Shown piece by piece: positions 1 to 11,084 of a stretch of 23,991 bases of DNA. Numbering within the stretch: the stretch's first letter is position 1; each line of letters opens with the position of its first letter. This DNA is from Ophiocordyceps camponoti-saundersi (nom. inval.) (Eukaryota > Ascomycota > Sordariomycetes > Hypocreales > Ophiocordycipitaceae), in the NCBI GenBank assembly GCA_003339415.1, contig PDHQ01000438.1, positions 1 to 23,991 of the forward strand. Reading direction: 5' to 3'. The notes below the pieces were generated by a model. That model was not told the DNA's origin, did no database searches, and saw nothing but the letters and a program-made list of their open reading frames with translations. Both the position numbers and the translations under genes were made by a program.

Positions 1-119
<119 letters not shown>

Positions 120-1635
120 GCTAGACGCGCTTTCTTAGCTAGCTTTAATAAAAACTTAATTAATATATAACCGCGTTTAGCCTTAGCCTTACCCTTATCT
201 AGCCCTTTGCCCTTTACTTTACTCTTAGCCTTACTAGCTAACTTAGTCTCCCTAACTCTAGTTAGCGTTAAGTTCTTTACTATAGTAATTTTATTATTAT
301 TCTTATTAGTAATATTACTATTAGTAGGACTTAGCTTTATATTATTAAAGGAAGCTTTTATAGCCTCCGCCGCCTTATATACTTATCCTATCTCCTACTT
401 AGCCTCTAGCTAAGTAATATAGCTTAGGATAGTAATAGCGGCGGACGATAGCGTTATTACTTTCTTAGTAGCTATAGCTAAGGTCGCCCTTTTTCTAATA
501 TAGATATCTAACTTAATTACTAAGTATTTTAACTTATTAATAGCTTTAGTTATACCTGCTATTATTATATTTAGCTTCTCGCTAATATAAATAATATTAG
601 CTAAGATATTACTAAGAGCTATTTTAATATACTTAAGGGTATTATATATTAACTTAAAAACCTTTATTACTTTATTTAAATTAGTAAAAATAAAGGCGGC
701 CTTAGTTAAGGCCCGTTTAATATTATATATATTCTTATAAGCTAAAGACTAATTTTTATTCTAAATAATATATTTAATTTTTACTAAAAGTATCTTAATA
801 CCGCCTTAGTTCTTTTACGCTTTATATTTTTTACGCTTTATATAATAAAGTTTAGCGGCGTTTATTATTAATAACTTATATATTTTTAGCTTATTAGCTT
901 ATTATTATTAGCTATAATTTAAGAAATATTTATAATTATATAACTTATATTTAATTTTATATAAATAATATACGCTTAAGTTATAAAATTTATTATGCTA
1001 TTAGCTTTTATATTTTTACTAAGTTCCTAATAAAGAGTTTACTTATTTTACTATACTTAATAGCTAGAATATCCTTAGCGCGAGCGCTTTAATATAATAT
1101 AGCTTATATATATATATTATAAGGGATTAGGTTTTCCTCTCTAATCTTTACTTTTTTAATTATTTTAATATTAATTAAGAGTTAGGCTAATAATTAGCCG
1201 TAAGGTATTATTTACTTTTATAATAAAAGTAATATTTATAATTATATATATTCTTATAAGGGGAAGGAAAGGAAAGAAGCCGCGTGCTACCTAGCCTTTA
1301 TTTATTTATACCTTAATAATAAGGTATATACCGCCCCGCCCGCTTACTAATTTATAACTTACTTAGCTAAACTAATATATACTTATATATAACTTACTAT
1401 TCTTATAAGGTATTACTTATAGCCTTACCTTAGTTTATTATCTTATTATAGCCTTATAGGCTGAAGTAAGGCTTATAGTAGCGTTTTTTCCTACTTTTTA
1501 ACTTTACTTTATTAAGCTTCTGCCTCTTAAGTAAGGGGTTTTCCCCCGGGCCCTGCCCGGTTTTTCCCCCCTCCTTATATATAGTAGTTCTAGATCCAGT
1601 TTAAGCCCCTAATATAAATCTTAATAATATTATTT
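120..1635 (-). mobile_element. Element A, copy 1 (partial, inverted, RIP-degraded)
   Basis: This stretch is the reverse complement of 17,921 to about 19,345, with mainly C/T and G/A differences. Clear anchors are the motif 'gcgctttcttagctagctt' near 128, the block around 160-240 rich in 'agccttagcctt', the 'accttaataataaggtata' stretch near 1,311, and the GC-rich terminus around 1,537-1,572 with ggttttccccc and tttttcccccc runs. The coding direction, judged from copy 2, is minus. The basic Lys/Arg/Ala-rich ORF1-like product lies under 120-700 and is broken by stops. The rest of the element would lie left of the window. The terminal 150 bases keep several TpG/CpA pairs, unlike the interior. 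The family is not identified; I saw no reverse-transcriptase YxDD-like motif in either copy. Confidence 0.8.
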
Positions 1636-3480
1636 TATTAGGAATTTAATAATAAAAAATCTAAAAGCGATTTTAATAATTTAAATTTATCTTTAAGGTA
1701 AACTATTAGTTTATAAGTAATATATAATTAATATTAGAAGTTTAGTATTAAAAGTAAATTATAAAATTCTTTAAAGCTTAAATATTAATTTTAGATTCTA
1801 ATTAAAGATAATTTACTTTAGGAGTTTTTAATTATAATAGGTAAGCTTATAATATAATCGCTAAGCTTATTTTTTAATAAGAAAGTAATTATATTTAAAA
1901 GTTAAAATATTTATCTTCGAAAACTTATTAGTAATAATAAGGAAAATATTATAAAATTTTCCTTTAAGTTTAGATTAAGGTAAATTTTCTAAAAAAAACT
2001 AAAAAAAGTTAAATAAAAAAATTTATTATAATTATATAAAAAGGAACTATAAAAAAATAAATAGAAGCTAATTCCCTAAAAAGAGGCTATTTATTAATTT
2101 AATTATATTTATAAATATTATATTTATTTATAAAATTATTAATCTTTTTTTTTAATTAGGAAATAATAAAATTAGAGAAAAGTTTAGCTTATATATATTT
2201 TTAGCTAATATAAAATCTATAAAAATAATACTTAGAGATAATTTCTTTAATATAATTTTTAGGAATATAAAGCTATTATTAATTATTAATATCCTTAAGA
2301 TATAATAAGCTATTTACTCGGATAAAAGCGAGTTTTTTCTTAAAGTCTTTATTTTTAAGTTATTTTAAGATTTTAAACTATTATATATTAAGGAGATATT
2401 TTTTAAAAATCTTTTATTAAAAAGCGTTATTAAGAATAGTTTCTAAGGGAATAAATATATAATTTTAATTAATATAATTTTCCTAAATATCCTTAAGTTC
2501 TCCTTATCCTTTTTTAAAATTACTTTTAAAAGGAGATATAAAAAAGAGTTTATAAAAATATTAAATATACTTAAGATATATTAAACTTTAAAAAGTTATT
2601 AACTTAGAAACTAAAAAATAAAAATAAAATAATTATTATTCTTTATATTAATAGTAAAAAAAAGGTTTATTTTATAATTATTAAAATTATAATATATTTT
2701 ATAAAAACTATAATTTTTAGTTTCTAAGTTTTAATTAAATAAGTCCGGAGTTTATAATAAGCTTATATTAAGTAAAAAATCTTAAGTTTAATTAGCTAAT
2801 ATATAATTTCGGCTAGTTTAAATATATAAGTAAGATAATAAATAAGTTTAATAAATTATTAAAGCGAAGCTAAGAATAATTTCTAAAATTCTTTATTATT
2901 AATATAGAAAAAATAAGCTATAAAACTATTTTTCTAAAAAATATTAATTTATAAAAAAAGTTAATAATTAGGAAAAAACTAACTAAAAATACTATTATTA
3001 TAAAAAATATTAGTAATATTATTAGAATAGTTAATTTTTTCCTTTATTAGAATAATTTTAAATTAAAAAGTAAAAGTATTTTTTTAAATTTAATAATAAA
3101 TACTTTATTTTTCTATCTTTTTTAAAATATTATTATTTTATATTTCTAAAAAAAGTTATTTTATTATATAAAATAAGAAATAAAATATTTTATTTATCTA
3201 ACTAATTTAATTTATTACTAAAAATATTATAAAATATTAAAAAACTTTAAATCTTATAAGGCTTTTACTTAAAATTAAGTATTTATTAATATAAATCTAT
3301 TAATATAATACTTTAATATTTTTATAAATAAATAATAAAAAAATAATTTAAAAGTAAAAAAAGAAAAATTTATATTAATAAAAAGATTTAATATAATATT
3401 TAAATATTTAATATAATTTTTTAAAATATTAGAAAAAATTACTATATTTTTAATATATTTAATAATATATACTTTATATT
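1636..3480. other. Very AT-rich degenerate DNA, no recognisable gene
   Basis: This is the poorest stretch in G+C, with long A and T runs and very few GC pairs even compared with the RIPed elements around it. All frames carry dense TAA/TAG. A short inverted repeat (aaggaaaat at 1,939-1,947 with attttcctt at 1,956-1,964) is visible. A plus-strand segment near 2,481-2,570 reads a Lys/Phe-rich peptide for about 30 codons, too little to name. I found no second copy in the window. It could be an older, more completely RIPed transposon. Confidence 0.5.
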
Positions 3481-3672
3481 ATTATTATTATATTATTACG
3501 CTAGTAGCTATAAAAGCTATTAGAACTTTAATAATAAGTTAAGTAAAAAAAACCCTCTTATAAGAAGTAAAACCCTATATAGCGTAGTAAGACTATAGCT
3601 AGCTCGGGGCTAGGTAAAATATATAATATATATAAAAAAAGTTACTATTCGCTATAGTTATATTATATAATA

Positions 3673-3720
3673 TAAGGAAAGATAAGAAAAGAAAGATAAG
3701 ATAAGGAAAGATAAGAAAAG
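3673..3720 (+). repeat. Purine-rich GATAAG tract
   Basis: A purine-plus-T stretch contains four GATAAG words starting at 3,681, 3,695, 3,700 and 3,710, separated by GAAA-type spacers. GATAAG matches the known HGATAR site of fungal GATA factors, but in this context a decayed simple repeat is equally likely. Confidence 0.75.
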
Positions 3721-3856
3721 TAGCGGTATATATTACTTATATATGCTAGTATATACCCCTTTAAAGCCTTAATATATACTTATTATTTTCTTAATATATA
3801 GCTATATACCTTTTATATATATAATATATATTTAAGTATACATCTTTTAATTATAC

Positions 3857-3907
3857 TTTCCTAATTAGGAAGCTTTCCTAATTAGGAAGCTTTCCTAATT
3901 AGGAAGT
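3857..3907. repeat. Three tandem copies of a 17-bp palindromic unit
   Basis: The unit tttcctaattaggaagc occurs at 3,857-3,873, 3,874-3,890 and 3,891-3,907; the last base of the third copy differs. Each unit contains the perfect 14-bp palindrome ttcctaattaggaa. A G8 run follows at 3,953-3,960. The 300 bases before it hold only AT-rich sequence and the GATAAG tract. Confidence 0.93.
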
Positions 3908-3960
3908 TATTTTTATAAATTAGTAACTTAAACCTTAAAGATATATAAAAGAGGGGGGGG

Positions 3961-4990
3961 TTACTTTTACTAGCGTAAGCAAGCTATTACTAAATCGGTA
4001 ATTTTAATAAAATTAATTATATAAGTAGTTTTTTTTAATATATATATAGTTTATAGCTAACTTATATTAAAAGTAGAATACCCGCTAAATAAAACTACCT
4101 TTATAATATATCTTATACTAGTTATATTAGTATATTTATAAGTTTTAAAAATCTTTATTAAGTATAATAAAGTAAGTATTTAGCCTTAGTACGCGTTTAT
4201 ATTTACTAATAGTTAAAGTAAATTTACTTAGTATATTTTATATAAAATACGCGAATAATTATACTAAGTGCAAACTAATAACTAATCCCGCTATAATAAA
4301 AGCTATCTACGCTATAATTAAAGTAGCTTATAAGCTAAGCTTTAGTTATAACTTTTAATTAGTAAGTTAAAATTTAAGTTATAATAAGTTTAAGGTAAGT
4401 TTTATATTAATAAAAGTAATAGAAAAATACTATTTAGCGCGTTAAAGAAACTCGCGCTATTATATATTATAATAGCTTTTATACTAATTAAGTTATATAA
4501 ATAGCCGCTAGCTATATATTCTTTTAAAGCTTATAGCTTTTTACTTTTAGTAAAGATTTTATTATTAAAGTAATTAAAAGTTTAACTAATATTAACTAAC
4601 TTATTATAGCTATTATAGCCTAAACTTAAAAATAGCGTATTTTTTATATATAGTTAAATAATTTCTATAACTAAGTAATAAATAAATTATATTATATTTA
4701 CCGCGCGGCTAAGAATAAAGTAGCTTTATAAAGAACTCCTTTGCTTTATAACTACCCCTTTATTTTTACTACTCCCCCGCTTATTATTAAAACCTTCGCT
4801 ACCTTAATACTTATTAAGTTTAAATTAAAGTTAAAAGCTAATAAGTTTATTATACTTAATATTACTCTTACTTTTATTATAAAGGAAACTTTTATTATTA
4901 TTAAGGGCGTATATAAGCGCTTATAATACTACTACGCTACCTTCTTATAAGAAGATTTCTAATCTTATTTAAAATAGTTTTATTAATAAG
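3961..4990 (+). pseudogene. Element B, left part (unclassified, RIP-degraded)
   Basis: This AT-rich sequence carries a degenerate plus-strand reading frame. The best-preserved part is 4,732-4,923, a Phe/Ile/Lys-rich stretch that is open only because RIP stops happen to be sparse there. Its upstream limit is a TAA that could be a former CAA. There is no convincing start codon. The frame (codons starting at positions equal to 1 mod 3) is the same one that resumes in register after the copia element at 11,085, counting one copy of the 5-bp target duplication. The two halves are therefore probably one interrupted gene. I do not recognise the product. The left limit is placed just after the G8 run by change of texture only; no terminal inverted repeat was found. 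Confidence 0.45.
4986..4990. repeat. Target-site duplication ATAAG, left copy
   Basis: ATAAG immediately precedes the 5' LTR and is repeated at 11,085-11,089 right after the 3' LTR. Five bases is the normal duplication length for Ty1/copia integrases. Confidence 0.85.
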
Positions 4991-5665
4991 TATAAGTGCT
5001 TATAATAATTTTTATTCTTTATAATAAATAATAAAAGTATAAATAACTAATATAAAAATATAATAACTACTCTATAATATAATATAGAAAATCTAATATT
5101 TTATTATATTTATTATATAAATAAATAACTAAGGTTATTATTTTATACCTTAAAAGCACTAATATAATATATTATTACCTTCGTATAAAAGGCTCCGGCC
5201 CTCTAAAGCTAAGAATAATATAAACTTTTAAGACCTTATACGAATTCGTTACGGTTAGCGTTTCTAGACTTTACGGAAATAGGTAATATAGAAAGCCGAA
5301 TATTAAACTAACTATAATACTTTCCGGATTTCCGAAAACACTCCTAAATACGTTATCTTCTAGTATATAAAATAACCCTCTCCTTAACCGGAAAAGTTAC
5401 TACGTTTATAAGAAATTAAGTATTTAGAGAAAAGGTTTTTCCTACTACTTAGTAAATAATAATTTAATTACTTACTCTCTTCCTTACTTTCTAAATAATT
5501 CTATTATTAACTTATTATTATAAAACTATTACTATTCTAATCCGATTTAAACGCGCTTCTATATCTAATAATCTTATTATTTAAATCTCTATTATTAGAT
5601 AATTAATTATCTTCCTAACCTTAAACTAATAGAAAGTACTATCTAATTTCTATCTTATACTTATA
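4991..5665 (+). repeat. Copia 5' LTR (675 bp)
   Basis: The left LTR starts tataagtgc and ends atacttata. By-eye alignment with 10,410-11,084 gives equal length, no gap and about 36 differences, of which all but two are transitions (C/T or A/G). That pattern fits RIP plus little other mutation. The first bases after it (taatagtaattcc) could be a mutated TGG-type primer-binding site, but too little remains to name the tRNA. Confidence 0.95.
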
Positions 5666-5696
5666 TAATAGTAATTCCTCTTATTTTAAAAAGGCT

Positions 5697-8600
5697 ATAA
5701 AAAATTTAGAAAAAATAATAAAAATACTTATAGATAGATAAGCTATACTTTAGCTAAGAAATATATCTTCTAAAGTTTAGTTCGATTTTTCGAAGCTTTA
5801 AGGCTTAAAGAATTATCCTACGTAAGCTTTACGTATAGAAAATACCCTTATTTATAAGAAACTTTAACTTACTATATAATAAGAAGGTAATATTAAAACC
5901 GAAAACGCCTTAGCCCTTATAAAGCTATTTATCGATAATAGTCCCTTAACGTAAATAAAGTATATTAAAAATACTAAAATTGCCTAAAATAGGTTAAAAA
6001 ACCTTTATAATCCCTTTTCCTTTACGTTAAATTTCCTTTTTATAGGTAATTTATTTAATATATATTATACGGAAGGTAATATAAAAGTTTATTTTAATAA
6101 GATAAAATTAAGCTACGAAAAGCTTCTTTTTAGAGATATTAAAATACCTAAAATTATTATAATAAGCTTAACGCTTATAAGCTTATAAAACGAATCTCGA
6201 GGCTTTATAATAAATATTATATAAGCTTTACGAAATAACGAAAAAGCGTATACTCTTAAGACTCTTTTCTCTTCTCTTATAAATAAAGAGAAAAGAAATA
6301 TTTCTTCGGCTTCGGCTATTTTTAAAAAAGTTTTATATACCTCTTATAAAAGTAAAAAGCTTTATAAGTAAAAAAAAGAAATTATTTTTTACCTAAATTA
6401 TAAAAATAAAGAGTATAAAGTAGATTTATATTAATATTTATACCCCTATAAAGCACCTAATTAGTAGGAATAAAAGGATACCTTTTCGGAAAAAAAGAGA
6501 AAAATATAGTAAATAAAGGCTTTATTAAAAGCCCGGAAAGAGAGGAAAATAAAGGAAAAAATTATAGCTATTATAAATTCCCCTATTAGTCCTATTCTAA
6601 AGAAAATAAAAAATCCTTATTATAAACTAGCTTGAAAAATAACTAAGAAAATAGTCCTTTTTACGAAAAACAATTAAATAACTAAATTAAATTTAGACGA
6701 AGAAGAGATCGAAGAAGAAAAAGAAGAAGTTAAAAAAGAATAAAGGGAATAATCTAATTCTAACGAAGAAGTCGAATTTATCGATATCCCTATATAGGTA
6801 AATAATACCTTTCTTCCTTTTATTAATAATATAACTAATAATAATATTATAGGATCTATAGATTTAAATATTAGTAATAATAGATTACGAAAAATATAAA
6901 ATTCTATTTTTTCTACCTCTAATACTTATAGTAATAATAAAAATATAATATATTTTTTTTATAATATAGGTATAATAAAATATATAGTATTTAATAAAGA
7001 ATTATTAATTAACTATAAGCTTATTAGTATAAAGATATAATAAGGAAAAGTAAATACTATAATAGTAAAGAGAGCTAGAGACGTTATTTTCTAGTTTAAA
7101 AATAATAAATAATATTATAAATTAAATAATATATTTTATATACTTAAATTAGGTATTAATATATTATTATAATCTTACTTTAATAAAATAAGTATTTTAA
7201 TTTATATAGAAATAGTATAATTATTTATAAATAATAAAAAGATAGCTAAAAGCTATAGATTTAATAATCTTTATTATTTACCTTACTTAATTACTAAGTA
7301 TAAGTATAATAAACTTAAGAGGAATATAAATAATAAAGAATATATATTAAATATTAGTAAAGAAATAGATTTATTTCTATAGTATAAAAAACTAGGGTAT
7401 ATTAATTATAGAATTTTAATTAGATTCTTAAAAAGTAAAGATAATACTATTAAATTTAATTATAATAGTATTAAATAAGTAAAATAATATAAAGAGTATA
7501 TATAAGCTAAATTAACTAATAAAATTAATAAGAAAGCTTCTACTATATAATATATATACTTAGAAAAAATAAGTATAGATATCTAAGGTCCTATTAAAAT
7601 TCCTATTTATAATAAATATACGTATTTTATTACGTTTTTAGACTCTTATACTAGATTCTTAGATATAGCACTTATAAAAATAAAATAAAGTGCTTTATAA
7701 GAATTTATTAATTATAAAATAAAGGTTAAAAATAATAATAATAATATTAAAATAAAGTAAGTCTTTATAGATAACGCTAAGGAATTTATATATAATATAA
7801 AGGATTATTATATAAAATAAGGTATTATTTTTAATACTAGCCCGCCTAATACTAAGGAGCCTAACGGTAAAATAAAAAGAATAAATAGAATATTACTAGA
7901 TAAAGTACGTGCTATTTTATATATAGCTAACCTGCCCTATTATCTATGGGGGGAAGCTATTATTACTACTACTTATCTATATAATAGGTCTCTATATAAT
8001 AAATTAAGCTAGAAGACTCCTTACGAATTAAAAAATAATACTACTTTATCTATTAAAGAATTAGATAAGATTAAAATATTTAATAGTATTATTTACTATA
8101 AAAATAAGAATCTTAGTACTAAATTAGACCCTTAGGCTAATAAAGAAATTATTATAGGCTACTTAGATAACGCTTATAAAATCTAAGATTTTAATAAAAA
8201 AACTATAATTATATTACGAGATATAGTTATTTTAGAAAATAACTTTATATAAAGGGATAATAATAATAATAAAGAAGAAGAAAATAATATATAGCTAGAT
8301 TTTAATACTATTCCTTTTATAACTCGATCCCTTATAGCGGAAAAAAAGAAGGAAATAGCAGAATTAGCTAATAAATAACTACTATAAGAATATAATAATA
8401 ATAAAAATAATAAAATAAAGGATCTACTTTCTATAAAAGTAAGAATACCTAAAAAGCTTATAGAAGAATTAAAAGACTACGAATCTTACCTTAAAATAAA
8501 TAGTATTCTAAAAGAAAAGAATATTATAGCTATTTTATATACGCTAGAAAATCTAGATCCTATAGAGCCTAAAATAACTAAATAGGCTTTAAATAGTAAT

Positions 8601-10187
8601 AATAAATTAGATTAAAAAAAAGCTATATAATCTAAAATAGATAAATTAATTAAATAAGAAACTTAGGAAATTAAAATAATACCTAAGGATAGAAATCTTT
8701 TAGGAGGCCGTTAGGTCTATAAGCTTAAAAGGGATAATAATAATAATATAACTAAATATAAAGCCCGCTTTATAATATAAGGCTTTAATTAGGTATACGG
8801 CTTAGATTACTTAGAAACGTTTTCTACTACTGCCCGACTTAAAAGTATATAGTTACTATTATTAATAGCTTTATAAAATAATTTAATAGTAAAGTAATAC
8901 GATATAAAGAATGCCTTTATTTACGCTAAAATAGATACTAAAATCTATATGAAATTGCCTACTAAATTCGAGGAATCTATAATAAAAGATTATTATAATA
9001 AAAATAATATAAAGCTTCCTTCGAATTATAAAAACCTAATTAAAACTAATAACTTAGTTTTAAAATTAAGAAAAGCGTTATATAGCTTAAAATAAAGTCC
9101 TAAACTATAGTATAATTATTTAGCTACTATGCTAAAGAAATAGGGATTTTATCCTTCTTTATTAGATAAAGGGGTATTTATAAATAAAAAGCTAAAAATA
9201 GCCTTAGCAATATACGTCGATAATATATTAGTAGCCGCTAAGAATAATAATATTATAATAAATATACTATAGAAATTAAATAAAGACTTAAAAGTATAAG
9301 ATTTAGGCTATCTATAAGACTTTTTAGGTATATATATTATTTTTAATAGGCAAAATAATACGCTAAAAATAACCTAAGAAAAATATACTAGAAATAAGCT
9401 TAAAGAATTTAATAAAGAATATATAAGCTTCTTAGATATACCTTCGAAGCCTAGAAATAAATTAAAGAAAGCTATTATATAGCTTAGTAAAGAAATAATA
9501 TTATAATATTAGAAGGAAATAAGCTCTCTATTATATTTAGCCTTATAAATAAGACCTAATATATTATATTCTATTATATCTTATACTAAATTTAGCAGTA
9601 AACCTAATATTATATATATAAATACTTTAAATACTATCTAGAAATATTTAAATAAATATCTAGATAAAGCTATTATATATAAAGGTAATATATCTTATAA
9701 TAGCTATTATATTAAAGGTTTTTTAGATACTAGCTAGGCCTCTTATTTAATAGAAAGAAAAAGTATTTTAAGTTATTATTTCTTTATATATAATAATATT
9801 ATAAGCTAGTCCTATGCTAAATAAAAAGCTATAGCACTTAGCAGCTGCGAGGCTAAGTTTATAAGTTTAAGGGAGGCTAATAAAGAAGCCTTATACCTTA
9901 ATAGGCTATTTTTATTAATAAATAATAGCTTAAATATTAAAATACCTACTATAATACATTCTTTATTAATAGATAATACTATAGCTTTAAGGCTAGCAGA
10001 AAATCCTAAATTTTATAAAAGGTTAAAATATATTAACCTAACTTATTTCTATTTAAGATAAAACTTAAGAAATAAACTTATAAATATTTATTATACTAAA
10101 AGTAAAGATAATATAGCAGATATCTTTACTAAAGAATTAGATAATATTACCTTCTATAGTCTTACTAATCTATTATCTTTAAAATAA
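5697..10187 (+). pseudogene. Copia Gag-Pol polyprotein pseudogene
   Basis: One frame (codons at positions divisible by 3) runs without any frameshift for about 1,500 codons, interrupted by several dozen TAA/TAG. In order: Gag (5,697-6,380); CCHC knuckle (6,390-6,431), with all four ligand positions now Tyr in the spacing Y-x2-Y-x4-Y-x4-Y; protease, whose Asp-Thr-Gly reads Asn-Ile-Gly at 6,963-6,971; the GAG-pre-integrase zinc motif with His changed to Tyr at 7,383 and 7,398; integrase Asp codons at 7,578 and 7,770, with a Lys codon near 7,875 where the third acidic residue is expected; reverse transcriptase 8,698-9,500 with YDIKNAF at 8,898 and YVDN at 9,213-9,224 in place of YVDD; RNase H acidic residues at 9,726, 9,849 and 9,972 and an ADIFTK motif at 10,116. 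The first stop after that is 10,185; reading through it, the next is 10,221. The start near 5,697 is ATA, probably a former ATG, and is a guess. Confidence 0.93.
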
Positions 10188-10400
10188 GCTTATTTTAATA
10201 AAGAGGTTTTTTATCTTATTTAAGCTTTTCTTAGATTTTCCTCTTATAATTTTTTTTTAAAATTATTACTTTTACTATTTTCCTTTTTATAAAAGGTTTT
10301 TAAAATTTTATTAATTAAATAAATAATATTATATTATAAGTTTTATAATTTTTATCCTATTTATAATAAATAATAAATAAATAACTAAACGTATTTATTT
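10188..10400. other. Copia 3' untranslated segment
   Basis: AT-rich non-coding DNA between the end of the RNase H frame and the polypurine tract, with nothing recognisable beyond T-rich and A-rich runs. Confidence 0.6.
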
Positions 10401-10409
10401 AAGGGAGGC
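10401..10409 (+). promoter_or_regulatory. Copia polypurine tract
   Basis: The sequence aagggaggc lies directly against the first base of the 3' LTR, the position where LTR retrotransposons prime plus-strand DNA synthesis. It is one of few G-rich spots in the area. Confidence 0.8.
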
Positions 10410-11084
10410 TATAAGTGCTTATAATAATTTTTATTCTTTATAATAAATAATAAAAGTATAAATAACTAATATAAAAATATAATAATTACTTTATAATATA
10501 ATATAGAAAATCTAATATTTTATTATATTTATTATATAAATAAATAACTAAGGTTATTATTTTATACCTTAAAAGTACTAGTATAATATATTATTACCTT
10601 CGTATATAAGGCTTTAGCCCTCTAAGGCTAAGAATAATATAAACCTTTAAGACCTTATATAGATCCGTTATAGTTAGCGTTTCTAGACTTTACGGAAATA
10701 GGTAATACGGAAAGCCGAATATTAAACTAACTATAATACTTTCCGGACTTCCGAAAACACTCCTAAATACGTTATCTTCTAGCATATAGAATAACCCTCT
10801 CCTTAACCGGAAAGGTTACTACGTTTATAAGAAATTAAGTATTTAGAGAAGAGGTTTTTCCTACTACTTAGTAAATAGTAATTTAATTACTTACTCTCTT
10901 CCCTACCTTCTAAATAATTCTATTATTAACCTATTATTTTAAAACTATTACTATTCTAATCCGATTTAAACGCGCTTCTATACCTAATAATCTTATTATT
11001 TAAATCTTTATTGCTAGATAATTAATTATCTTCCTAACCTTAAACTAATAGAAAGTGCTATCCGACTTCTATCTTATACTTATA
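10410..11084 (+). repeat. Copia 3' LTR (675 bp)
   Basis: The right LTR has the same length and ends as the left one. In much of its right half it keeps C or G where the 5' LTR has T or A (for example around 10,716, 10,782 and 11,063), while the reverse holds around 10,605-10,670. The two LTRs were therefore mutated independently. It is followed by the target duplication ATAAG at 11,085-11,089. Confidence 0.95.

Larger units (their letters stand above)
4991..11084 (+). mobile_element. Complete Ty1/copia LTR retrotransposon, RIP-inactivated
   Basis: A 6.1-kb element with two 675-bp LTRs, a polypurine tract before the 3' LTR, a 5-bp target duplication and one polyprotein frame in the order Gag, protease, integrase, reverse transcriptase, RNase H. 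Integrase before reverse transcriptase defines the copia (Pseudoviridae-type) superfamily. The LTR ends read TA...TA where TG...CA is expected, each one RIP-type transition away. Structure is complete but the coding region is destroyed by stops. It inserted into element B, whose reading frame continues on the other side. Confidence 0.95.

Noticed and set aside
207..413. 68-codon plus-strand open frame, Leu/Val-rich
   Set aside because: It lies antisense to the coding direction of element A copy 1, and its hydrophobic look comes from reading the complement of a Lys/Ala-rich stretch.
4741..4926. 61-codon plus-strand open frame starting TTG as an independent gene
   Set aside because: It is a chance stop-free part of the longer degenerate frame of element B, with no ATG, no conserved motif and RIP stops on both sides.
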